From positions 1-8,670 of the forward strand of contig JACDGQ010000102.1 in assembly GCA_013821615.1 (NCBI GenBank): a stretch of DNA of 8,670 bases, written 5' to 3'. This stretch comes from Planctomycetota bacterium. Lineage in GTDB: Bacteria; Planctomycetota; UBA11346. Below, in pieces: positions 1 to 6,764 of the stretch. The notes below the pieces were generated by a model. It had not been told where the DNA came from, ran no database searches, and worked only from the letters and a program-made list of their open reading frames with translations. A program made the position numbers and the translations under genes. How positions within the stretch are numbered: position 1 is the stretch's first letter; each line of letters opens with the position of its first letter.

Positions 1-1887
1 CACCAGCACGGCGCTGCGAAAGGGCGCGACCCGGATGGTCTTGCCAGCCGCCCCGCCTGCGCAGAGCGACCAGCCGCCGGCCGGGGTGGGGAAGGCGTGC
101 TCGCGCTCGGTGTCGTTGATCAGCAGCAGGATGGTGGCGCGTTCGACGCGCGCGCCTGCGTCGGCCCACGCCCCGAACTGCTGCCACGAGGCCGCGTCGT
201 CCGCGCGCCGCCCGCCCATGGTCACCAGCGGCAGCGACGGTGACGCCACCAGGGTCGTGCCCGACATGCGTCCGTACTGGGTGCCGTCCTCGGCCTCGAT
301 GCAGCGCGCGGAGTCGCTGCCCTTCCAGTCGGCGGGTATATTCTCGATCAGGTGCATCAGGCGTGGCGGATCCATCGCGCCGAGCACGTTGCCGGTGAAG
401 GTGTTGTCCTGGACGTTCTTCTTGCCACTCAGGTGCAGGCCAGCGGCGCGGTTGCCGACGAAGACGTTGTCGGCCACGCGGCAGTGGTAGTTGTTGGTCA
501 GGAACAGGCCGTTGCCGCCGCAGCCGAAGACGGTGTTGCCGGTGATCACCTGATCGTGGAAATCCGAGAGGAATTCCGGCCAGATGCCGTGGCCGAGCGG
601 GTACCAGGGGTGCGAGGTGTCGAGATTGCCGATGCAGTCCAGAACGATGTTGTCGCGGATCACGGACTCGCTGCAGTTCGCGTAGATCGCCGCGCCATCG
701 TTGAGCGAACCCATGCACCGCACCAGCACGTTGCGCTCGACCACCTGGCCGGCGGCGCCGAGCAGCACGCCGGCGTAGCCGATGTCGACGAAGCGGTTGC
801 CGCGCACCACCACGCCCTTGCCGGCCATGATGATGACGCCGGCGGCGTGCCAGGCGCCGCTGCCGCCATAGCCGAACTGCATGCCGATGCGCTCGAAGCG
901 GTTGCCTTCTATGACGGTGCCGCCGGGGCCGGCCTGGTTCTCGATCCAGGTCACCGCGACGTTGCGCACGTCGCGGAAGGTGCACCCCGCGATGCGCGTG
1001 CCGCCGGCATCGAACGTCGCGCTGATCGCGTCCGCGCCGATGTCACTGAACGTGCAGCCGGTGACGACGGATTTCCGGCCGACGCGCAGCGCGGTACCGG
1101 CGATGCGGCCGAAGGCGATGCCATCCAGCGTCGCGCCGCTGCACTGGAAGCCCTTGGTGTCGAGCACCACCTCGACCGGCGCGCGCGGCGCGGCGTCCTC
1201 GGGCGGATAGACGTACAAGGTGCTGCTCGCGCGGTCCCACACCCATTCGCCCGGCGCGTCGAGCTCGGCCAGGCAGTTGTCGATGCAGAACGCGGAGCCG
1301 ATGCCGGTGAAGCCGTCCGCGAAGCGCCCGTCGGCGCCGAGCGTCAGCTGCCCTTTGCCGTCGTCAGCGGTGATGGGCCGGGTCTCCCACCACCAGCTCC
1401 AACGGCGCCAGCGCACCTGCGCGCCCGACCAGCGCGCGGTGCCGGTGACGCCCGCGTCCGCCACGACCAGCAGGTCGGGCGTACTGCCCTTCTGCGCGCG
1501 CAGCCAGCCATGATTGGGATAGCGCGCCTGGATCAGGAAGCGGCCGCCGACGTAGCATTCCAGCACGGGCCGATCCACCTTGGCGGTCAGCACTTTGGCG
1601 TTCTTCGCCCATGGCGTCAGTGCGGGGACGACGACGCTGGTGGTCAGCAGCGGCGGTGGCAGGGCGGCGGGTCCGTCGGCGGCGACGGTGACGCCGGCGC
1701 GGAATTCGAGTCCGTCAGGAACCCGGTAGACGCCGCCGCGCGCCAGGATCAGGCGATCCGCGGAGCCCGCCCGTGCCGCGGCGGCGACCAGGGCCCCGCC
1801 GCTGCCGTCCGCGGCGTCGGGCAGTACGGCGTGGTCGGCGGCGACGGCATGCGCTCCGAGCAGGAGCAGCGCGATCATCCTCAGCAT
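1..1887 (-). CDS. Secreted right-handed parallel beta-helix protein (pectate-lyase-like fold), 3' end beyond window
   Basis: The minus-strand frame is open from the ATG at 1887 to the left edge (629 codons) with no internal stop. AGGGG lies 8 bases upstream of that ATG. Residues 1-17 form a short Sec signal peptide (MLRMIALLLLGAHAVAA, then Asp). An N-terminal region of about 220 residues follows, including LILARGGVYR and, further on, ARYPNHGWL, both typical of secreted beta-helix proteins of PVC bacteria. From about residue 242 to 497 there are successive PbH1-type coils in the pattern 'xxVxGNxFxxIGxxGVxL' (for example VVRGNRFVDIGYAGVLL, VITGNTVFGCGGNGLFL, VADNVFVGNRAAGLHL). A C-terminal domain of about 130 residues ends at the edge in TIRVAPFRSAVLV, which looks like a terminal beta strand, so the stop is probably very close. 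This fold occurs in polysaccharide lyases, glycosidases and epimerases; I see no catalytic set that would choose among them. It is divergent from the operon starting near 2497. The substrate is unknown; polysaccharide is an inference from the fold. Confidence 0.9.
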   Translation of the reverse strand, partial: MLRMIALLLLGAHAVAADHAVLPDAADGSGGALVAAAARAGSADRLILARGGVYRVPDGLEFRAGVTVAADGPAALPPPLLTTSVVVPALTPWAKNAKVLTAKVDRPVLECYVGGRFLIQARYPNHGWLRAQKGSTPDLLVVADAGVTGTARWSGAQVRWRRWSWWWETRPITADDGKGQLTLGADGRFADGFTGIGSAFCIDNCLAELDAPGEWVWDRASSTLYVYPPEDAAPRAPVEVVLDTKGFQCSGATLDGIAFGRIAGTALRVGRKSVVTGCTFSDIGADAISATFDAGGTRIAGCTFRDVRNVAVTWIENQAGPGGTVIEGNRFERIGMQFGYGGSGAWHAAGVIIMAGKGVVVRGNRFVDIGYAGVLLGAAGQVVERNVLVRCMGSLNDGAAIYANCSESVIRDNIVLDCIGNLDTSHPWYPLGHGIWPEFLSDFHDQVITGNTVFGCGGNGLFLTNNYHCRVADNVFVGNRAAGLHLSGKKNVQDNTFTGNVLGAMDPPRLMHLIENIPADWKGSDSARCIEAEDGTQYGRMSGTTLVASPSLPLVTMGGRRADDAASWQQFGAWADAGARVERATILLLINDTEREHAFPTPAGGWSLCAGGAAGKTIRVAPFRSAVLV

Positions 1888-1948
1888 GCAGTCATCCCCT
1901 GGTTTGCGACGACCCACACCGATGCGTGGAAACCGCGGCGGATGTCCG

Positions 1949-1983
1949 GATATATTTTAGCAACGACTGAGAAATCGTTTTCA
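1949..1983 (-). promoter_or_regulatory. Candidate promoter / operator for the beta-helix gene
   Basis: This is the most AT-rich stretch upstream of the beta-helix gene. On the minus strand it contains TAAAAT (1954-1959) overlapping TATATC (1949-1954), either of which could act as a -10 element; no good -35 box lies at the usual distance. Just upstream, plus-strand 1971-1982 reads GAAATCGTTTTC, an imperfect palindrome matching its reverse complement at 10 of 12 positions around a central CG. Operators of LacI-family repressors are commonly palindromes with a central CG of this style, and such repressors often control sugar-use genes. A second, shorter inverted repeat, AACGA...TCGTT, spans 1962-1979. 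Assignment to LacI is an inference from shape only. Confidence 0.3.
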
Positions 1984-2043
1984 CGGTGAAGATCCTTGCA
2001 GCGGAACCCTGGGATGCGCTCCCCCCGGTCTGCGCCGGGCCAT

Positions 2044-2144
2044 CCTTGTGGCCGCCACGCAGCGGCCAGAGGGCAGAGGATTCCACGGCGATCCTCGCGG
2101 TGCGTCGAGGCGCCCCTGGTCATCGCCGGAGGTTGTTGCCGGCG
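2044..2144. repeat. Run of three inverted repeats (possible hairpins)
   Basis: Three separate inverted repeats lie one after another. The first pairs 2044-2055 with 2062-2073 around a six-base loop; seven inner pairs (TGGCCGC/GCGGCCA) are perfect, followed by one G-G mismatch and four more pairs including one G-T. The second pairs GAGGAT 2076-2081 with ATCCTC 2091-2096. The third pairs CGCCGG 2124-2129 with CCGGCG 2139-2144. No run of T follows any of them on either strand, so they are not classic intrinsic terminators. They lie between the two candidate divergent promoters, so they need not be transcribed with either gene. In DNA this rich in G+C, stems of this size also arise by chance. Confidence 0.35.
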
Positions 2145-2157
2145 CGGGTGATTGCAC

Positions 2158-2201
2158 TTGAAAAGGCGCCAACGATGCTGTGCTATATCGGTATTGCAAT
2201 A
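2158..2201 (+). promoter_or_regulatory. Candidate promoter of the plus-strand operon with overlapping palindrome
   Basis: TTGAAA (2158-2163) resembles a -35 box. TGCTATATC (2181-2189) reads as an extended -10 (TGn plus TATATC), but the spacing of 20 bases is longer than optimal. Immediately after it, TATTGCAATA (2192-2201) is a perfect ten-base palindrome where a start point or repressor site would lie. The block stands out as AT-rich in GC-rich surroundings. ATTGCA also occurs at 2151-2156, 43 bases before the copy in the palindrome, so the pair could be a two-site operator on one face of the helix. If transcription starts near 2195, the operon has a leader of roughly 300 bases before 2497. 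Confidence 0.35.
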
Positions 2202-2272
2202 AGCCTTCGCCTTCGCCAAGTACACGGATCCTCCGCCCATGACCACGATCCCCATCCGCGAAGCCGCCGCCG

Positions 2273-2331
2273 CGACGCCAACCAACGTGGTCGCTCGCGA
2301 AGGCGTCGGGATGGTGACTGCCACCTTCGCG
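2273..2331 (+). repeat. Two overlapping inverted repeats in the presumed leader
   Basis: CGACGCC (2273-2279) is the reverse complement of GGCGTCG (2302-2308), and CGCGAAGG (2296-2303) is the reverse complement of CCTTCGCG (2324-2331). Because bases 2302-2303 belong to both stems, the two could not form completely at once. The first loop also contains a small ACCA/TGGT hairpin (2281-2291). Further simple stems follow (TGGTG/CACCA at 2385-2398, GCGCC/GGCGC at 2417-2435), as does a direct repeat of ACGCGTCC at 2528-2535 and 2537-2544. This could be a structured untranslated leader, or merely GC-rich sequence. Confidence 0.25.
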
Positions 2332-2496
2332 TCCGCCCAGCAGCCCATGACCGCGCCGTTGCAGGCCGTGGTCAGCGCGGGACGTGGTGGGGGCACCAGC
2401 TGGGTGAATGTTTGCAGCGCCGTAGCCTTTGGCGCCGACCTCGCGCACGCGCCCCCGCAGCCGTGGCATGGGTCATCGCTGCGCTCTGCTGCAGGC

Positions 2497-5352
2497 ATGG
2501 TGCTTCGTGGTTGGTGGCTGCACAGCGACGCGTCCCACGCGTCCGTCCATCCGGCCCATGACACCACCGCTGCGACAGGCCCGAACCGGGGGCGGAGGCA
2601 GCTCCAATGCCTGCTGCTCGCTCTCCTGGTCGCCGGCGCGCTCACGCGGGGGCACGCTGCGGTCATGCCTCCGGCCGCCATGCCGCCATCAATCACCGCC
2701 TACGTCAAGGACCACTGCCTGGACTGCCACGACGCCGACAGCGCGCGGGCGGGCTTCCGCATCGACACCCTGAGCGCGGATTTCTCCGTCGGCGATACCG
2801 CCGCGCAGTGGAAGGAGGTCATGGACCGCATCAGCGGCGGCGAGATGCCACCGAAGAAGAAGGCGCGCCCCGACGCCAAGGCGTCCTACGCGGTCACCTC
2901 GTGGATCGCCGGCCGGCTGAAGGAAACGGATGAGCTGGCCATGGGCGCCGGCGGTCGCGTGCCGCTGCGGCGCATGAACCGCGTCGAGTACGCCAACACC
3001 GTGCGCGATCTGTTCAGCCTGGAGGAGGGCTTCGCGCGGCGCGTCGAGAAGGAGTTGCCCGCGGATGGCAAGGTCGGCGGTTTCGACCGCGGCGCCGCCG
3101 GCCTGTTCATGGACGAGGGGCAACTCGGCCAGTACCTGTCCGTCGCCGCACTGGTCCTGGACGAAGGCGTCTTCCTGCCCAAGCCCGAGGTCCAGCACCT
3201 GACCTGGGACGCGCGCGCCAAGCAGTACATCCACGGCATCGGCGTCTGCCACCGCGATGCCACGGGCAAGGTCGTGAACGACAACCCACCCCCTGGCGTG
3301 GCCGCGACCATCGCCGAACCGCTCAGCGAGATCACCGTCGATCAGACCGATGGCGGCAAGGAGAAGCGCTACGTCGCCCATGGCGCATACGCCTGGGCAG
3401 TGAAGGGTGAAGGCATCGAGTACCTGTCCGGCGGCAACAACTACCGCACGCCCGGCAACCTGCGCTCGCCCTATTGCGCCTGGGATTGGGGGCAGAAGGG
3501 TGTCACCCGCGACGGCTGGTACCGACTGCGCTTCAAGGCCGGCGCCTTTGCGGGCCGTGGCAAGGAGGCCCAGCCGGACGTGCGTCTGGTGATCGAATAC
3601 GCCTTCGGTACGCCCATCGAAGTGGTGAAGAGCGTCGTCATCGACGCGCCGCTGGATGCGCCGAAGGACTACGAGGTGATGATGTACCTGCAGGCCGGCC
3701 CACTGGGCATGAACCACCCGCTCGAGGTGGGCTGGGACAACGGCAACCAGGACGTCGCCATCACCAATCCGGTCTACCAGGAGGTGCAGTGGAAGCCGGT
3801 GCTGGTCGCTGGCGAGATCCAGCATGCGCAGCAGGAGAAGCAGCCCGCGGAAACCGTCGCTGCGCTGAAGCGGAAGTCGGAGGAGGCCCTCGCGGCCGCG
3901 CTGCAGAGCCGTCGCACCTTCAACGGCCCGATGCACGTCCTGGATCCGAAGCTGGTGATCGCGGACCGCCCGCGCTTGTGGCTGGGCCAGCTGACCTTCG
4001 AGGGGCCGATCATCGAGTATCCGCCCCGAGGTCGGACGACGCTGCTGTTCGCCGGCGAAACGCGCAGCGATGCGCAGTATGTGCGCGAGATCTTCGCGCG
4101 CTTCCTGCCCCGGGCGTACCGGCGTCCCGCGCTGCCGGCCGAAGTGGACACCCTGGTCGCATGGGTGGGGAAGCAGCAGGCCGAGCGCAAGCTCGCCCTT
4201 GCCGACGCGGTGCGCGTCGGCGTGAAGAACGTGCTGTGCTCGCCGGCATTCCTCTACCTGGGTGCCGAAGGCGCCGACGGGTCCGAGAGCCGTCCGCAGG
4301 CCAAGCCGGGCCCGCAGGCGCTCGATGATTGGCAGCTCGCCAGCCGGCTGTCCTACCTGCTGTGGAGCAGCGCCCCCGATGACGCGCTGACGGTGCTCGC
4401 CGCCAAGGGCCAGCTGCACCGCAGCGACGTGCTGCGCGCGCAGGTAACGCGCATGCTGGGCGAACCGCGCGCGCGCGAATTCACCCGCAATTTCGCCGGC
4501 CAGTGGCTGGGCGTGCGCAACTTCGACAACGGCACCGCGCCCAACCGCGACGTGTATCGCGAGTACGACGACCGCCTGCGCGACAGTTCGAAGCGCGAAC
4601 CATTGGAGTTCTTCCACCAGCTGTTGACCGCCGACCTGCCCGTCACCGCCGTCCTGGACAGCGATTTCGTGGTCGTCGATGAACGCCTCGCCCGGCACTA
4701 CGGCATCGCTGGCGTCACCGGCGAGCAGTTCCGCCGCGTGCCCGCGCCCGCCGACGGTCGCCGCGGCGGCGTGCTCGGCATGGCGGGCATCCTGACCTAC
4801 CTGGCGGATGGCACGCGCACGCTGCCGGTGCGGCGCGCGACGTGGCTGCTCGACACCCTGTGGAACCAGCAGGTGCCGCCACCGCCGCCCAACGCCGGCG
4901 CCCTGCCAGCGATCAAGGGCAAGAATCTGAGCGTGCGCGAGCGCCTCGATGCGCACCGCGCCTCCGACAACTGCGCCAGCTGCCACACGCGCGTCGACCC
5001 GTTCGGCCTCGCGCTCGAGAACTACGACGCCGTCGGCAAGTGGCGCGACCGCCAGAACGGCGAGGGCATGAATGGCGATGACAACGCCCCGGCGCTGGTC
5101 GTCGGCGGCCAGCTGCCGGACGGCACCGCTTTCGCGACCGTGCAGGAATTCAAGGCCGCGCTGCGCGCCCACCAGGACGCCTTCCTCAAGGCCTTCGCCG
5201 AGAAGCTGCTGTGCTACGCCCTGACCCGGCCGATCGCGTACGGCGACCACACCGTGGTGGACCAGATCGTCGCACACGCCAAGGCGCACGGGCTGCACCT
5301 GCAGGAGATCATCCAGGCGACGGTCGCCAGCCCCTTCTTCCAGACCCGCTGA
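2497..5352 (+). CDS. Exported di-haem PSCyt/PSD multidomain protein (DUF1587-DUF1595-DUF1592-DUF1588-DUF1585)
   Basis: This protein is probably a c-type cytochrome-like redox protein on the outer face of the cytoplasmic membrane; the family's reaction is unknown. A Sec-type hydrophobic stretch (CLLLALLVAGAL, then AA) is coded at 2608-2667. Domains in order: PSCyt1-type haem domain about 2689-2925, with CLDCH at 2716-2730 and the usual EMPP methionine at 2845; DUF1587 about 2959-3174 (RRMNRVEYANTVRDLF); an insert of roughly 285 residues at 3181-4035 that looks like a beta-sandwich (GWYRLRFKAG), then a helical stretch; DUF1595 about 4051-4240 (RFLPRAYRRPALP); DUF1592 about 4318-4705 (SRLSYLLWSSAPDD); DUF1588 about 4729-5050, with the second haem site CASCH at 4972-4986 and DPFGLALENYD; DUF1585 about 5113-5349. 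The domain order is complete for the family. The start is uncertain: the frame is open back to an ATG at 2239, 2497 is the last ATG before the signal peptide, and neither has a ribosome site. The product from 2497 is 951 residues. It is almost certainly co-transcribed with the DUF1552 gene 12 bases downstream. Confidence 0.93.
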   Translation: MVLRGWWLHSDASHASVHPAHDTTAATGPNRGRRQLQCLLLALLVAGALTRGHAAVMPPAAMPPSITAYVKDHCLDCHDADSARAGFRIDTLSADFSVGDTAAQWKEVMDRISGGEMPPKKKARPDAKASYAVTSWIAGRLKETDELAMGAGGRVPLRRMNRVEYANTVRDLFSLEEGFARRVEKELPADGKVGGFDRGAAGLFMDEGQLGQYLSVAALVLDEGVFLPKPEVQHLTWDARAKQYIHGIGVCHRDATGKVVNDNPPPGVAATIAEPLSEITVDQTDGGKEKRYVAHGAYAWAVKGEGIEYLSGGNNYRTPGNLRSPYCAWDWGQKGVTRDGWYRLRFKAGAFAGRGKEAQPDVRLVIEYAFGTPIEVVKSVVIDAPLDAPKDYEVMMYLQAGPLGMNHPLEVGWDNGNQDVAITNPVYQEVQWKPVLVAGEIQHAQQEKQPAETVAALKRKSEEALAAALQSRRTFNGPMHVLDPKLVIADRPRLWLGQLTFEGPIIEYPPRGRTTLLFAGETRSDAQYVREIFARFLPRAYRRPALPAEVDTLVAWVGKQQAERKLALADAVRVGVKNVLCSPAFLYLGAEGADGSESRPQAKPGPQALDDWQLASRLSYLLWSSAPDDALTVLAAKGQLHRSDVLRAQVTRMLGEPRAREFTRNFAGQWLGVRNFDNGTAPNRDVYREYDDRLRDSSKREPLEFFHQLLTADLPVTAVLDSDFVVVDERLARHYGIAGVTGEQFRRVPAPADGRRGGVLGMAGILTYLADGTRTLPVRRATWLLDTLWNQQVPPPPPNAGALPAIKGKNLSVRERLDAHRASDNCASCHTRVDPFGLALENYDAVGKWRDRQNGEGMNGDDNAPALVVGGQLPDGTAFATVQEFKAALRAHQDAFLKAFAEKLLCYALTRPIAYGDHTVVDQIVAHAKAHGLHLQEIIQATVASPFFQTR
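2594..2609 (+). promoter_or_regulatory. Strong ribosome-site/ATG pair out of frame with the signal peptide it precedes
   Basis: GGAGG at 2594-2598, then eight bases, then ATG at 2607 is the best translation-start signature upstream of the di-haem protein, and it sits exactly where the hydrophobic core of its signal peptide begins. However, that ATG is in another frame, which runs to a TGA at 2931-2933 and encodes Arg-rich text. Read without base 2610, the ATG would lead directly into MLLLALLVAGAL in the correct frame. Possible explanations are a one-base sequence error, initiation further upstream with this being coincidence, or a short overlapping upstream frame. Confidence 0.4.
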
Positions 5353-5364
5353 CCAAGGATCCCC

Positions 5365-6714
5365 ATGCGCAACCGCACCTCCAGCTGGCGACTGCCGCGC
5401 CGCACCTTCCTCAAGGGTCTCGGCACGGCGCTGGCCCTGCCCTGGCTCGAAGTGATGAGCGCGAACGCCGAGGACGTCACTACCGCGGGCTCGATGGCCG
5501 CGCACGAGATCCCGCGCCGCGCGATGTTCACCTACTGGGGCCTGGGCCTGGAGATCCGCGCCTTCACCCCCGCCGATCAGGGCCGCGGCTACACACTGAC
5601 GCCCACCCTGCAGCCGCTCGCCCCCTTCAAGGACGATTGCACGGTGCTGACCGGCCTCACTTCGTACAGCGGCGGCCACGGGTCGTGCAGCTGCCTGCTG
5701 ACGGGTGTCAACACCATCCGCAACGCCCAGACGCTGCCGTCGGTCGATCAGCAGCTCGCCAGCTTCCACGGCAGCGCGACGCGCCATCCCTCGCTGGTGC
5801 TGGGCATGGTGCGTGAGACCGGTTTCGGCGGCCCGTTCCCGTCGACGCTGTCGTGGAGCATGAACCACACGCCGATGACCCCGGAGAACCGCCCCGAGGT
5901 GCTGTTCGAACGCCTGTTCGCCGCCGAGGACGCCACCTCGATCGCGGCGGCCAAGCAGGCGCAGGCGGAGCGCGCCAGCCTGCTCGATTCGATCAGGGAC
6001 CAGGCGAAACGCCTGCAGAGCCGCCTCGGCGCCGCCGATCGCGATCGTCTGGAGCAATACTTCACCGCCATCCGCGATCTGGAGGCCCGCATCAAGGTCG
6101 ATGCCGCGTGGGCCGACCGTCCGAAGCCCACCGTGGCCAAGCCCGATTTCGGGCAGGGCGCTCCGCGCGACCGCATCGCCAGCGATGGGCGGGGCTACCG
6201 CGAGTACACCCGCCTGATGTTCGACGTCATCGCGCTGGCCTTCCAGACCGACAGCACGCGCGTGGTCAGCCACATCCCGCGCAGCGAGGGCGACGAGGCG
6301 CACTGCTACGCCTACACCAGCGGCAGCAAGTGGGACCTGCACTCGATCACCCACCACGACGAGCAGGAGGACAAGATCGCGTTCTGGCGCAAGATCGACC
6401 CGATGTACATGGAGGAGTGGGCGTATTTCCTGGGCCGGCTGAAAGGCGTGAAGGAGGGGGCCGGCACCCTGCTCGACCACACCGTGGCCGCGTGGGCCAC
6501 CACCAACGGCGGATTCAATGCGCACGACGCGAATCAGCTGCCGCTGATCCTGTGCGGCGGCGCGGGTCTCGGCCTCAAGCACCAGGGCCACCTGGTGAAG
6601 AAGGACATGCCGGTCGCCAATGTGTGGCGCACCGTGATCGACCGCATCGGCATGCCCGCACCCGCAAATTTCCAGGGCGGCGTGGCGACCGGCCCGGTCA
6701 AGGAACTCGCGTAA
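5365..6714 (+). CDS. Tat-exported DUF1552 protein, partner of the PSCyt/PSD protein
   Basis: A 449-residue protein of the DUF1552 family, whose biochemical activity is unknown. The N-terminus has the twin-arginine motif RRTFLKGLGTALALPWL (Arg12-Arg13), so export in folded form by Tat is likely. Family signatures visible are FTYWGLGLEIRAFTP near residue 52, LTGLTSYSGGHG followed by LLTG near residues 97-112, a long helical middle (about 190-240), SITHHDEQEDK near 327-337, and GTLLDHTVAAWATTNGG...HDANQLPLILCGGAGLGL near 370-405. Length and order fit a complete family member. Cys108 and Cys110 sit in the glycine/histidine-rich motif; I cannot tell whether that is usual. AAGGA at 5355-5359 lies five bases before the ATG. 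DUF1552 genes repeatedly sit directly behind DUF1592-type genes, implying joint function; metal binding through the conserved His/Asp residues is plausible but unproven. Confidence 0.93.
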   Translation: MRNRTSSWRLPRRTFLKGLGTALALPWLEVMSANAEDVTTAGSMAAHEIPRRAMFTYWGLGLEIRAFTPADQGRGYTLTPTLQPLAPFKDDCTVLTGLTSYSGGHGSCSCLLTGVNTIRNAQTLPSVDQQLASFHGSATRHPSLVLGMVRETGFGGPFPSTLSWSMNHTPMTPENRPEVLFERLFAAEDATSIAAAKQAQAERASLLDSIRDQAKRLQSRLGAADRDRLEQYFTAIRDLEARIKVDAAWADRPKPTVAKPDFGQGAPRDRIASDGRGYREYTRLMFDVIALAFQTDSTRVVSHIPRSEGDEAHCYAYTSGSKWDLHSITHHDEQEDKIAFWRKIDPMYMEEWAYFLGRLKGVKEGAGTLLDHTVAAWATTNGGFNAHDANQLPLILCGGAGLGLKHQGHLVKKDMPVANVWRTVIDRIGMPAPANFQGGVATGPVKELA

Positions 6715-6764
6715 TCGGTCCCTGCAGGAGCGCATCCGATCCGTTTCACCAACGAGGCAAACCC

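Larger units (their letters stand above)
1888..2496. other. Divergent intergenic / control region without a convincing gene
   Basis: About 600 bases separate the beta-helix start from the first reasonable start of the plus-strand operon. Frames are open on both strands here, but they translate to low-complexity Arg/Ala/Pro-rich text with no recognisable domain or signal peptide, and none has a well-placed ribosome site. Third-position G+C in the plus frame is high for 2239-2399 but falls to about three quarters between 2400 and 2600, then rises again in the recognised protein. What it does hold: an AT-rich patch with an imperfect palindrome at 1949-1983, a run of inverted repeats at 2044-2144, a promoter-like block with a perfect palindrome at 2158-2201, and overlapping inverted repeats at 2273-2331. 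A small unrecognised gene on either strand in 2150-2500 cannot be excluded. Confidence 0.6.

Noticed and set aside
352..1989. Plus-strand open frame of 545 codons opposite the beta-helix gene
   Set aside because: The minus strand carries clear PbH1 coils and a signal peptide; the plus-strand text is His/Ala/Asp-rich and unrecognisable.
2239..2496. Extension of the haem protein back to the ATG at 2239
   Set aside because: It would put more than 120 low-complexity residues before the signal peptide, has no ribosome site, and codon bias weakens between 2400 and 2600. Kept only as an alternative.
2528..2544. ACGCGTCC direct repeat, one base apart, as a possible mobile-element or CRISPR trace
   Set aside because: Only two short copies, no spacer regularity, no transposase or cas gene nearby.
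1881..2696. Minus-strand open frame of 271 codons through the intergenic region
   Set aside because: It overlaps the start of the beta-helix gene and the signal-peptide codons of the haem protein, has no ribosome site and no recognisable domain. A short stretch (about 2150-2400) reads somewhat like a real protein, but it shares wobble positions with the open plus frame, so this is not evidence.
2689..6735. Minus-strand open frame of 1348 codons, antisense to the haem protein and DUF1552 genes
   Set aside because: It runs opposite two well-recognised proteins that share one frame. Its text is Arg/Ala/Gly/His-rich with no domain or signal peptide. Long antisense frames are expected in GC-rich coding DNA.
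5853..6764. Upstream extension of the LRR frame across the DUF1552 gene
   Set aside because: That part is an out-of-frame shadow of DUF1552; the signal peptide and ribosome site place the LRR start at 6765.
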